DNA of 22,124 nucleotides. Source: a virus. Under the pieces are notes generated by a model. That model worked only from the letters and a program-made list of their open reading frames with translations, made no database searches and had not been told where the DNA came from. This document shows positions 8,266-14,052 of the stretch, one piece after another. The stretch's first letter is position 1. Each line of letters opens with the position of its first letter. The DNA is taken from positions 1 to 22,124 of the IMG/VR virus record IMGVR_UViG_3300009408_000035, one strand, 5' to 3'. The position numbers and the translations under genes were made by a program.

Positions 8266-8803
8266 TTCTTCTTCTTGAAACTATCCCAATCTTTTTATAT
8301 TCCCTTGCTGTTTCCGCATTTGATTCAATAGCAAAAATGTCTTTTGCTGAAAGCCCTCTTCCTAAAATCTTTTTGGCAAAATCCCTTTTAAAGTTGCTTA
8401 CTTTCATTCTCTTGAAAGGCTTACATTCAAATCCATCAATGTTAAAATCAGGTAAGTCTAATTTTATTTTGCTCAATGTTTCCTCTTTGTATTCCCCACC
8501 CCTTGCTGTGATAATAATAACTAGCGCATCCTTTTCTTTGATGTACTTAGCTAACTCCGCAGAGTAAACATCTTCATTTACATAATAAGTTCCATCCTTC
8601 CAGTTAAACTTGCATTTTTCGGCAAGTGTCATGTTTAAATCAATAAGCATAACCCCACTATAACTCTCTATTCTGCATGTTACCCCACTATCTATTAGCC
8701 TTTGATAAATATCTTCATTAAAGATGACATGATTATCTGTTATTAACGCATCAGCTTCAACCAGTGGTAAATCATCATTGCATATTTCTATAACTTTAAT
8801 CAT
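8243..8803 (-). CDS. HAD-superfamily-like protein
   Basis: This 186-residue protein has HAD-type motifs in order: motif I LIDLNMTL (Asp55 as the expected nucleophile), motif II IIITARG (96-102, Thr99), a Lys-rich segment 'KPFKRMKVSNFKRDF' for motif III and 'IFAIESN' (about 157-163) for motif IV. HAD phosphatases usually have D-x-D in motif I with the second Asp as acid/base; here it is Asn57, so the chemistry may not be simple phosphate hydrolysis or may be weak. The first 45 residues are an extra N-terminal part I cannot assign. It overlaps the upstream 60-residue gene by four bases and the CmoA-like gene by 23. A role in nucleotide or modification metabolism is inferred from neighbours. Confidence 0.65.
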   Translation of the reverse strand: MIKVIEICNDDLPLVEADALITDNHVIFNEDIYQRLIDSGVTCRIESYSGVMLIDLNMTLAEKCKFNWKDGTYYVNEDVYSAELAKYIKEKDALVIIITARGGEYKEETLSKIKLDLPDFNIDGFECKPFKRMKVSNFKRDFAKKILGRGLSAKDIFAIESNAETAREYKKIGIVSRRRNEVLCNG

Positions 8804-8982
8804 TTCTTCAACCCCTTTTGTCGTTTAGTTACTGCTTTTCCATCGCTGATAATCTTTTCTGCACATTCGATTGTGATTCCATAATGGCTTGCAAAAGCAT
8901 CAACCGTTAGAAAGTTATTTACCCAATCAAGGTACATTTCCTGCTTTTTCTTCTTGTTTATCTTTCGCATTACGACTCTCAT
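8800..8982 (-). CDS. Small basic protein with a possible helix-turn-helix
   Basis: This 60-residue, Lys-rich protein has a predicted helical core ('YLDWVNNFLTVDAFASHYGIT' ends near residue 38) with helix-turn-helix spacing: VDAFASHYG as first helix and turn, IECAEKIISDG as second helix. Its ATG overlaps the stop of the clamp-like gene (ATGA) and its end overlaps the HAD-like gene by four bases. It may be a small DNA-binding protein. The exact function is unknown. Confidence 0.62.
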   Translation of the reverse strand: MRVVMRKINKKKKQEMYLDWVNNFLTVDAFASHYGITIECAEKIISDGKAVTKRQKGLKK

Positions 8983-9560
8983 CGCACAGGCATTAGAATC
9001 ATTTTAATGCCTGATTTTTCTGATTCTGCCTTTCCACCAAAAAATACATTTGCAGGATTCAGGCTTCCGTTAAATACAACATTCACAGTCTCGCCATCCA
9101 TACCTGCCACTTTTGCTACCTTGGCAAGGTACGCCGCATTAAACGCAACGCTCAAACACCCATCACGCCCATCTTCAAATTCTTTATCAAACTGTGTCCA
9201 CTCAGGAAATGTACCATCAACAACATCAGCAACAATTAGCTGACGCTTGTTATTCTTACGCACCTTGAATTTTCCAACCCAAGCGGTGATATGACCTTCA
9301 TTTTCTTCAATCACAAGCTCCGCATCAAATCCTGAACCATATTGAGCAGACGAAAGCTGCTTTGCAGCAACAATCATTTTATCACCATCAAAAGGCTCTA
9401 CACAATCCTTACAGATAACCATGTAGTGACTATTCGTTGCCACAACCGTTCCATCAGGCTCAATCAACACACCTGTCAAATAACTCCTTGTCTCATCAAG
9501 ACTTACAGCCGCTTGGCAAGCTGCAAATCCTCGCTTATTTTTAATAACAATTTTCATCAT
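8979..9560 (-). CDS. Short sliding-clamp-like (DnaN-type) protein
   Basis: This 193-residue protein resembles the DNA polymerase III beta clamp in its later part: 'GTFPEWTQF' matches the [Y/F]P[D/E][Y/W] element before the last clamp domain, and the protein ends in ILMPVR like the beta-clamp ending VVMPMRL. Bacterial clamps have about 366 residues and three domains; this one could hold only two, similar in size to T4 gp45. A sliding clamp encircles DNA and tethers polymerase. The true start is the ATG pair at 9560/9557, preceded by a strong G-rich ribosome site; a longer reading frame up to 9614 crosses the promoter and is spurious. It is the first full gene after promoter A, and its ATG overlaps the stop of a 13-residue leader peptide. 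Confidence 0.62.
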   Translation of the reverse strand: MMKIVIKNKRGFAACQAAVSLDETRSYLTGVLIEPDGTVVATNSHYMVICKDCVEPFDGDKMIVAAKQLSSAQYGSGFDAELVIEENEGHITAWVGKFKVRKNNKRQLIVADVVDGTFPEWTQFDKEFEDGRDGCLSVAFNAAYLAKVAKVAGMDGETVNVVFNGSLNPANVFFGGKAESEKSGIKMILMPVR

Positions 9561-9598
9561 ACTCTCCCCCTCATCTTTCTTGTTTGGTTTCCTGCCAT
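9557..9598 (-). CDS. Leader peptide A (MAGNQTRKMRGRV)
   Basis: A 13-codon reading frame starts at ATG 9596-9598. The promoter -10 hexamer ends exactly six bases upstream, so the transcript should begin at this ATG or next to it and have no 5' leader. The stop TGA (9557-9559) overlaps the clamp gene ATG (9558-9560), which would couple its translation. Its first seven residues, MAGNQTR/K/N, recur in leaders B and D and, with one change, in C. Confidence 0.5.
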   Translation of the reverse strand: MAGNQTRKMRGRV

Positions 9599-9604
9599 GT
9601 GGAA

Positions 9605-9633
9605 ATCTTACCATGTTTTTGTTACTTTGTAAA
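9605..9633 (-). promoter_or_regulatory. Promoter A (extended -10, drives clamp to capsid operon)
   Basis: On the minus strand TTTACA (9628-9633) is followed by 17 bases and TAAGAT (9605-9610), with TGg just before it as an extended -10. Six bases separate the hexamer from the ATG at 9598. A core AACAAAAACA lies in the spacer. No terminator is visible downstream, so this promoter could serve the clamp, modification, packaging and head genes. Confidence 0.75.
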
Positions 9634-9662
9634 GTGTTTTAACTGTTTTTTGTTTAATCTGC

Positions 9663-9729
9663 CTTTACGCATGGTGACTGATAGGCGATGAGGGAGGGAG
9701 GGGAAACCTACCAATCACCATGCGTAAAG
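9663..9729. repeat. Long inverted repeat with G-rich loop
   Basis: Arms of 15 bases (9663-9677 and 9715-9729) are perfectly complementary, and an inner pair (9678-9685 with 9707-9714) matches at six of eight positions. The 21-base loop holds three runs of G (GGGAGGGAGGGG) on the plus strand. No U-run follows on either strand, so it is not a standard intrinsic terminator. It fills most of the gap between the SSB operon and promoter A and could be a replication origin element, a protein-binding site or an RNA processing hairpin. Confidence 0.75.
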
Positions 9730-9752
9730 ATGCTGACTACTTCGCCAACTTT

Positions 9753-9950
9753 TCATCCTGCAAGCTCAAACAATTCTGCTGGTCGCCTCATGTTGCACTT
9801 ACCATCAAATCCATCGAACTCTAATGTGACTTGGGCTTCATGCTCCTGCTTATCTGCATTCCACCCACGACCATTCACACCACTTACCCTGAATACTCTT
9901 CCTTCATATCGCTCACCTGTGTAACGAACAACATCGTCAATATTGAACAT
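9753..9950 (-). CDS. Small uncharacterised protein, last gene of SSB operon
   Basis: This 65-residue acidic protein begins MFNIDDVVRYTGERYEGRV. Its pattern (VVRYTG, GRVFRVSGV, QVTLEFDGFDG, MRRPAELFEL) suggests a small SH3/KOW-like beta barrel, common in phage accessory proteins. It follows ssb by two bases and is the last gene before the large inverted repeat. Function unknown. Confidence 0.65.
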   Translation of the reverse strand: MFNIDDVVRYTGERYEGRVFRVSGVNGRGWNADKQEHEAQVTLEFDGFDGKCNMRRPAELFELAG

Positions 9951-9952
9951 CG

Positions 9953-10327
9953 TTAATACGGAATATCACCATCTACAGGTACATCATCTACTGGTTTCTG
10001 CTGACCGCCATCCTTATTGCCACCAATCAAGTCCAGCTTATCAACACTTACCTCAACCGATGTGCGTTTGATGCCATCTTTATCATCATATTCACGGATG
10101 CGTAACTCACCACTAATAGCAACTTGTGTACCTTTTACCAAATATTTAGGCAACTGACCTTCGGCACGCTTACCAAACAAGGAACAACGCAACCAGTTCG
10201 TACCTTTATTTTCTCCAAAACCATAGTCCACTGCTACAGAAAACGAGCAAATCGCCATGCCGCCAAGTCCAAACCGCGTTTCACTATCCCGCGCCAATCG
10301 TCCTGTAAAACTATAAACATTCACCAC
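9953..10327 (-). CDS. ssb: Single-stranded DNA-binding protein
   Basis: This 124-residue OB-fold protein coats single-stranded DNA in replication and recombination. It begins MVNVYSFTGRLARDSETRF, and includes 'FSVAVDYGF', 'NWLRCSLFGKRAE', 'KYLVKGTQVAISGEL' and 'SVEVSVDKLDLIG', all standard SSB segments through about residue 103. A Gln/Pro/Asp-rich linker leads to the tail DGDIPY, a variant of the DDDIPF tip that recruits partner proteins. The start is a GTG at 10327 with GGAG four bases upstream, and the stop of the small membrane protein gene overlaps it. It is in the same operon as the RecE-like nuclease and annealing protein. Confidence 0.93.
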   Translation of the reverse strand: MVNVYSFTGRLARDSETRFGLGGMAICSFSVAVDYGFGENKGTNWLRCSLFGKRAEGQLPKYLVKGTQVAISGELRIREYDDKDGIKRTSVEVSVDKLDLIGGNKDGGQQKPVDDVPVDGDIPY

Positions 10328-10428
10328 ATAACTCCGTTTCCAAAAATATATTCACATGCAACTAAATACACTGCAAACGCAAAATACACCCAAAGCGTTT
10401 TCCAGTGAAACTTAAAGCTATTCATCAT
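10321..10428 (-). CDS. Micro-protein with one membrane segment
   Basis: A 35-codon frame starts at paired ATGs (10428 and 10425) and ends at TGA 10321-10323, inside the start of ssb. The product has a short basic N-terminus (NSFKFHWK) then a hydrophobic stretch of about 18 residues (LWVYFAFAVYLVACEYIF), so it is probably a small inner-membrane protein. Its start overlaps the stop of the preceding micro-ORF, which supports coupled translation. Function unknown. Confidence 0.5.
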   Translation of the reverse strand: MMNSFKFHWKTLWVYFAFAVYLVACEYIFGNGVMW

Positions 10429-10471
10429 TCGTTTTGTAAACTGTCTTTTCAACCTTTTCAATACCCACCAT
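10418..10471 (-). CDS. Micro-ORF, 17 residues
   Basis: This ORF encodes MVGIEKVEKTVYKTNDE and has an excellent ribosome site (AAGGAG five bases before ATG). It starts inside the end of the upstream 40-residue gene, and its stop falls just after the ATG pair of the membrane micro-protein. It may serve mainly to couple translation through this chain. Confidence 0.4.
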   Translation of the reverse strand: MVGIEKVEKTVYKTNDE

Positions 10472-10580
10472 ATACTCCTTTTCCCATCAATCCTATTTTA
10501 GCCATCAACTTATCATGCTTGGAAACCTTTACTTTCCGTACCTTCGACTTACCCTTTTTATTATTCACTCGCTTGCTCAT
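10458..10580 (-). CDS. Small basic protein, 40 residues
   Basis: This 40-residue frame starts at ATG 10578-10580 (AGGGG five bases upstream), within the end of the preceding gene, and ends at TGA 10458-10460. About a third of its residues are Lys or Arg in the first half ('MSKRVNNKKGKSKVRKVKVS'), and it ends GKGVYGGY. That suggests nucleic-acid binding. It fills part of what would otherwise be a 233-base gap before ssb. No family recognised. Confidence 0.5.
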   Translation of the reverse strand: MSKRVNNKKGKSKVRKVKVSKHDKLMAKIGLMGKGVYGGY

Positions 10581-10776
10581 TAACCCCTACCTTTTCTACT
10601 ATTTTTTGTATCACTTCTTCAGTCAAATTAACCTCAAACGAAATACCTATCGGCTCACCATTTCTTTCTGTAATAACGTACTTATCGTTCACATGGCATA
10701 TCGCCTCTTCCCACCCTGACCTAAACTCATCACTTTCGTTTTCACCAACATCCTGCATCAATCTCCGTATCGACAT
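10561..10776 (-). CDS. Small acidic hypothetical protein
   Basis: The protein has about 71 residues, and I do not recognise it. Its middle 'HVNDKYVITERNGEPIGI' resembles the beginning of Phd/YefM-like antitoxins, where 'yvITrnGkPvavl' forms a beta strand pair, but no full antitoxin fold is evident. It ends with an acidic helix (LTEEVIQKIVEKVG). I prefer the ATG at 10776, nine bases after GGGAG, over an upstream TTG. It lies in the SSB operon, 20 bases after a Gp157-like gene. Confidence 0.6.
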   Translation of the reverse strand: MSIRRLMQDVGENESDEFRSGWEEAICHVNDKYVITERNGEPIGISFEVNLTEEVIQKIVEKVGVNEQASE

Positions 10777-10802
10777 CGGCAATCACTCCCCTCCTGTTAT
10801 TT

Positions 10803-11270
10803 TTAGCGATTCAGTCTTATTGCCGCAGGTTTCTTAACAACCACCTCTTCTCCAATAATCCTTGTTTTCACCCCTTTTTTCTCAAGAAGCTCAACCAAGC
10901 ATTCCTTATTCAAATCATCCAAATCAACATACTTGCCGCCACACATAATCTGCTTCTTTGAAACAGCATCCTGCTTCTCGCTTGCAGCCGTGTACGTCAC
11001 AGACTTGAACTTGTTACCATCAAGCCTATCAATGCCTTTCTCCCCCATGTAATCAACCATGTACCCCTTCAGGCGTGCAATCGACTCCTTAATTGCCTTT
11101 GAACCAGCATCAATCTCAACCTTATGAGACTTAGCCTTTTCGATGCTCTGCTTGAATAAATCATCAACCTCAATGAACAAATCCACTGGGTTTTTTGAGT
11201 CATCAATCAGCATCTTAAACTTCTGAAAATCAGCCTTAACAAACTGTTCTGCCATTCGTTGTGATACCAT
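10803..11270 (-). CDS. Gp157-like coiled-coil protein (tentative)
   Basis: The protein has about 155 residues. The first 100 are helical and charged ('DLFIEVDDLFKQSIEKAKSHK', shown up to residue 54), followed by a beta-rich segment 'DRLDGNKFKSVTYTAASEKQ' and a helix. This order (N-terminal coiled coil, then a G-x-F-x-V-x-x strand) is that of siphophage Gp157-type proteins found beside phage recombination genes. The match is by pattern only. The ATG at 11270 has AGGTG six bases upstream. It lies in the recombination-SSB operon and may assist or modulate the exonuclease. Confidence 0.55.
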   Translation of the reverse strand: MVSQRMAEQFVKADFQKFKMLIDDSKNPVDLFIEVDDLFKQSIEKAKSHKVEIDAGSKAIKESIARLKGYMVDYMGEKGIDRLDGNKFKSVTYTAASEKQDAVSKKQIMCGGKYVDLDDLNKECLVELLEKKGVKTRIIGEEVVVKKPAAIRLNR

Positions 11271-11271
11271 G

Positions 11272-11526
11272 TTAATCACCTCTCGCTTCTTCGTTTTTAG
11301 AGCATATTATAGCCCTGCATTCAGCAAACCCGATATTACTCAACTTGCCCTTTTTGCCACTAATTGCTTTCGCATTGAACCTCAGACCAATCAAATCAAT
11401 GTTGCACCTCAAGCACAACCCATCATTGTTCACATCTTGCGTTTCAAAGCGTTCACCGCACTCTGAGCAATTTCCCTTAATGGTGATTTTCTTCAACCGT
11501 TTCACCAAACACATCAGGATTTCCAT
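11272..11526 (-). CDS. Small zinc-ribbon protein
   Basis: The protein has up to 84 residues. It contains CSECGERF...GLCLRCN, a pair of C-x2-C knuckles spaced about 18 residues apart that should bind one zinc ion, and a later 'AECRAIIC'. The start is uncertain: the frame opens at 11526 but in-frame ATG/GTG codons 15-27 bases later are equally possible, since the first part overlaps the preceding gene by about 50 bases. It may bind nucleic acid. Function unknown. Confidence 0.55.
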   Translation of the reverse strand: MEILMCLVKRLKKITIKGNCSECGERFETQDVNNDGLCLRCNIDLIGLRFNAKAISGKKGKLSNIGFAECRAIICSKNEEARGD

Positions 11527-11713
11527 TCACAATTTCCTGAATACGCTCATACGCTGAAAGCTTATCCAGTTTATTGCCATTCTTCCGACTTTGATAAACA
11601 GCGTTTGAGCTTACACCCTGCCGTTCCAACACTTCGTTTGCCGACATTACATGACTTCCTTTCTCATCAGTAATCGTCAGCAACTTTTTAATTTCACTCT
11701 GCAATACATCCAT
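11477..11713 (-). CDS. Small hypothetical protein with HTH-like segment
   Basis: This 78-residue protein has a segment 'MSANEVLERQGVSSNAVYQ' with the spacing of a helix-turn-helix, then 'SRKNGNKLDKLSAYERIQEI'. It may bind DNA. It overlaps the annealing-protein gene by 20 bases and the zinc-ribbon gene by up to 50. No family recognised. Confidence 0.58.
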   Translation of the reverse strand: MDVLQSEIKKLLTITDEKGSHVMSANEVLERQGVSSNAVYQSRKNGNKLDKLSAYERIQEIVNGNPDVFGETVEENHH

Positions 11714-12200
11714 CTTCTTCTCCTGTTATCTCAATAAGTTCCATGCTGGAAATCACATCTTCAGCACTCATTTCAGGCTTAATCAATTCATCGTCACTGT
11801 AAATATCAGCAAAAAAACCAAGCCTTGATAACGCCTTGTTAATCAAATCTGATTCAATCGCCTTGCGGTATGTAGTGTTCACAACCCAGCTATCACCTGA
11901 CTTTGACACAATCCCCATGCTGCTTGATATTTCAAATTCAACATCAACTCCACCTGAATGAACGAAAAACGTAGCATCAATCGCAGCAATAAACAAATTG
12001 TTTAGTTGAACAACCTCATGCTTAATACCCTTCAACCCCCACTTAACACCATATAAACCAAACTCTTCAGTGGCTTTTTTGATTCTATTTATACTGGATA
12101 CCGAGTTAAGCTGCCTGCCATCATCACCGAACCTTTGTCTAACAATATCAGACGGCGTTTCCTCAACTCTGCTCCATAAACTCAAATTATCTTCGCTCAT
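11694..12200 (-). CDS. Rad52/Sak-like single-strand annealing protein
   Basis: This 168-residue protein has the opening I associate with phage Sak-type annealing proteins: 'LWSRVEETPSDIVRQRF' followed by 'SSINRIKKATEEFGLYGVKW' and 'WGLKGIKHEV', then an alternating beta sheet ('LFIAAIDATFFV', 'VDVEFEISSSMG'). 'TTYRKAIESDLINKALSRLGFFADIY' corresponds to the segment where members read T-D-A-x-x-KALS-x-LGF. Such proteins anneal complementary single strands produced by an exonuclease. The gene next to it but one encodes a RecE-like nuclease and ssb follows in the same operon, so the three should act together in phage recombination. The family is called from motif memory. Confidence 0.7.
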   Translation of the reverse strand: MSEDNLSLWSRVEETPSDIVRQRFGDDGRQLNSVSSINRIKKATEEFGLYGVKWGLKGIKHEVVQLNNLFIAAIDATFFVHSGGVDVEFEISSSMGIVSKSGDSWVVNTTYRKAIESDLINKALSRLGFFADIYSDDELIKPEMSAEDVISSMELIEITGEEDGCIAE

Positions 12201-12409
12201 TCTTCACCCCTGTTTTTTATCGCCTTACTAATTTCTTCTTTACCATGGTCAACACAGCAATTCAAAACCTCATCGTCACCCCTGAATATCTGGTCGCGGA
12301 TTTCAACCAATCCTTTAGCACTCCCATCATCCAGCCCACATACAAAACACCTGCCAAGCCACTTCTTTTTAAACATCCGTCCTTTCTTAATTTTTGGCGG
12401 CTTTATCAT
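12197..12409 (-). CDS. Small Cys/His-containing protein
   Basis: This 70-residue basic protein contains 'CFVCGLDDG' and, about 30 residues later, 'NCCVDHG', giving a C-x2-C...C-x2-H/C set able to bind zinc. It is placed between the RecE-like nuclease and the annealing protein, overlapping each by four bases, so it is made in step with both. It may be a nucleic-acid-binding accessory. Function unknown. Confidence 0.6.
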   Translation of the reverse strand: MIKPPKIKKGRMFKKKWLGRCFVCGLDDGSAKGLVEIRDQIFRGDDEVLNCCVDHGKEEISKAIKNRGEE

Positions 12410-13743
12410 AGAACCCCCATGTCAATAAATTGATGCGCCCTGTACGCTGGCAACTGAATATCTGTTGTTGATTCAAACACACACTTTTCGTAATCAAACC
12501 GACCTTCATTCCATATATCATTTTCCCTGCAAAACTTGTACTTTTTAATTACCGACTTCACAATCTTTTCAGCGTCTTCCACATTGCCTTTATCAATTCT
12601 GAAATATGAAGCCTGTGAAAACTCACCCTTGCCAGCCACACAAAACCTGAACTCAACAATATCAATTCCATTCTGCTTCAATACATCCGTATAAATCCAT
12701 TGCTGCAAGTCATAACAAAACCTTCCAGCACCCTTAATAAACTCACCCTGCGTTGCATCAATTCCACTCTTCAGGTCGATGCAAAACCATACGTCACCAT
12801 TCTTACCTAGATTCAATAATATATCAGGGCGAACCTGCACAACTTCCCCATCAATCTTCCCATAGAACGTGCGCTCCACATAGGCAATATCCATCTTCAG
12901 AATATCTTTTAGCTTGGCACTCAAAAGCACCTTACCCTTGGCTTCAATTACATACATGCTTTCCAAAGCCCTTTCAGCAATCAACTTTGCAATATCAACC
13001 TGAGCTTTTGTTACAATTTCCTTTTCTGACTTTTCCTTTGCCTCATCCAGCATAACCCTCAATTCAGCAACCGTATTCTTAACCTTGTCGCCATCACGAT
13101 TCACACGACACCCCAATGCCTCAACATTCTCCACCAAGCCATCTTTCAGGCTATCACCATGCAGCACTATGTAATCCCTATCAAACGTATGCGGCTCAAG
13201 TACAAGCGTGTGATACATACTGCCTATTAACAACGCATCGGTTTTCTTCTTTGGCTTTTCCTTCGTTACATACTCAACCTGATACTGCCTTGCATTTTCC
13301 ATAATCAGCTTGATTCTTGACGAACCTAAAAAACCGCTGGCATGATAATCTTCATTAGTTACGTCAAAACCTATTCCATCTGCAAACTGCTCTGCACTCG
13401 CTACCAAGCCCTGAACACTTTTCTCCCTAGAACCATTTGCTTTATCACTTGGCTCTTTCTCTGCTTCCCAAGCCACCCCATCCTTATTTCCAATCGCCTC
13501 TTCATCTTCAGCCTGTACCTTGTCTTCATCTTCCTCTTTTCTAGCCAACCCCTCATCGACACTCGCAATCTCATTCTTGCCATCACAAAACTCCTTAAAC
13601 TTATCCAAAAACGGCTTATGTAATTTATCAGGATACTTAAACCTATCCAGCACCCTTTCGCTGTACCCAAGCTCAACAAGCAAGTCCTTCCACCTTGCAT
13701 AACCAAGCTTCTCAGCCTTGGCAATAAATTCTTCTTTAGTCAT
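12406..13743 (-). CDS. RecE-like PD-(D/E)XK exonuclease (DUF3799-type)
   Basis: This 445-residue protein has, after an acidic Lys/Glu/Asp-rich region (about 60-115), the phage exonuclease VIII core. It contains 'YHASGFLGSSRIKLIMEN', 'DALLIGSMYHTLVLEP' with the conserved His, and the catalytic pair RPD (305-307) and CIDLKS (Asp323, Lys325), followed by 'RFCYDLQQWIY' in place of the Q-x3-Y helix. Such enzymes chew one strand of duplex DNA so that the partner annealing protein can act. The N-terminal 60 residues are an extra basic segment. The ATG has GGAGG five bases upstream and overlaps the stop of a 10-residue leader peptide under promoter module R. Family assignment is firm. Confidence 0.85.
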   Translation of the reverse strand: MTKEEFIAKAEKLGYARWKDLLVELGYSERVLDRFKYPDKLHKPFLDKFKEFCDGKNEIASVDEGLARKEEDEDKVQAEDEEAIGNKDGVAWEAEKEPSDKANGSREKSVQGLVASAEQFADGIGFDVTNEDYHASGFLGSSRIKLIMENARQYQVEYVTKEKPKKKTDALLIGSMYHTLVLEPHTFDRDYIVLHGDSLKDGLVENVEALGCRVNRDGDKVKNTVAELRVMLDEAKEKSEKEIVTKAQVDIAKLIAERALESMYVIEAKGKVLLSAKLKDILKMDIAYVERTFYGKIDGEVVQVRPDILLNLGKNGDVWFCIDLKSGIDATQGEFIKGAGRFCYDLQQWIYTDVLKQNGIDIVEFRFCVAGKGEFSQASYFRIDKGNVEDAEKIVKSVIKKYKFCRENDIWNEGRFDYEKCVFESTTDIQLPAYRAHQFIDMGVL

Positions 13744-13772
13744 CGTGCCTCCAACTTTTCTTTAATTCCCAT
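13740..13772 (-). CDS. Leader peptide R (MGIKEKLEAR)
   Basis: A 10-codon frame starts at ATG 13770-13772, six bases after the -10-like hexamer of the diverged promoter module R. Its TGA overlaps the ATG of the RecE-like gene, as leader A does with the clamp gene. The peptide itself is not MAGNQT-like; only the architecture and flanking DNA match. Confidence 0.35.
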   Translation of the reverse strand: MGIKEKLEAR

Positions 13773-13778
13773 GTGCAA

Positions 13779-13807
13779 AGCTTAACAATTATTCGTTCAT
13801 TCGTACA
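13779..13807 (-). promoter_or_regulatory. Promoter-like module R (diverged copy of promoter A)
   Basis: From 13816 to the ATG at 13772 this stretch matches the promoter A region at about three of four positions without a gap. The -10 equivalent is TAAGCT (13779-13784) with TG one base upstream as an extended -10. The -35 equivalent TGTACG (13802-13807) is poor. It may be a weak or activator-dependent promoter for the recombination genes. It begins in the stop codon of the upstream gene. Confidence 0.45.
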
Positions 13808-13812
13808 GTGTT

Positions 13813-14052
13813 TTAAACATTATTGTTTACAACTACATCCTTTACTACAGATAGAACTACATACCCTTCAGCCAGCCCAAGCCCTGAATGAACATGGGTT
13901 ATCACAAAATAATACTCAGCAATATCATCATGGAATATCAACCTGTCTTCAGCCTGATAATCCCTGTCATTAAAACGAACTTCGCATTTCTTCTTGCCAA
14001 GAACCAAATTTATTAAACGCTCTCTTCCAATCTTCAGCTTATGGTCAGTCAT
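13813..14052 (-). CDS. DUF3850 (ASCH/PUA-like) protein
   Basis: This 79-residue protein matches the DUF3850 pattern: 'HKLKIGRERLINLVLGKKKCE' (residues 3-23), then 'EVRFNDRDYQAEDRLIF', a short beta strand and 'GLGLAEGYVVLSV'. DUF3850 is an ASCH/PUA-like fold, thought to bind RNA or modified nucleotides. Its ATG lies inside the end of the upstream small gene. In this phage it could bind a transcript or a modified base; that is inference. Confidence 0.8.
   Translation of the reverse strand: MTDHKLKIGRERLINLVLGKKKCEVRFNDRDYQAEDRLIFHDDIAEYYFVITHVHSGLGLAEGYVVLSVVKDVVVNNNV

Noticed and set aside
9561-9614. Longer start for the clamp-like gene (MVRFPHGRKPNK...)
   Set aside because: It begins within promoter A and upstream of the predicted transcript start; its residues recur at B, C and D only as another frame of the shared leader DNA.
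9686-9706. G-quadruplex in the loop of the long inverted repeat
   Set aside because: Only three runs of three or more G are present, so an intramolecular four-tract quadruplex is not supported.
9663-9729. Intrinsic terminator at the long inverted repeat
   Set aside because: There is no T-run after the stem on either strand; the UUCG-loop terminators at B and D show what this phage uses.
10561-10776. Antitoxin of the Phd/YefM type
   Set aside because: One strand-like segment resembles the family, but no DNA-binding N-terminus pattern and no toxin gene adjoin it.
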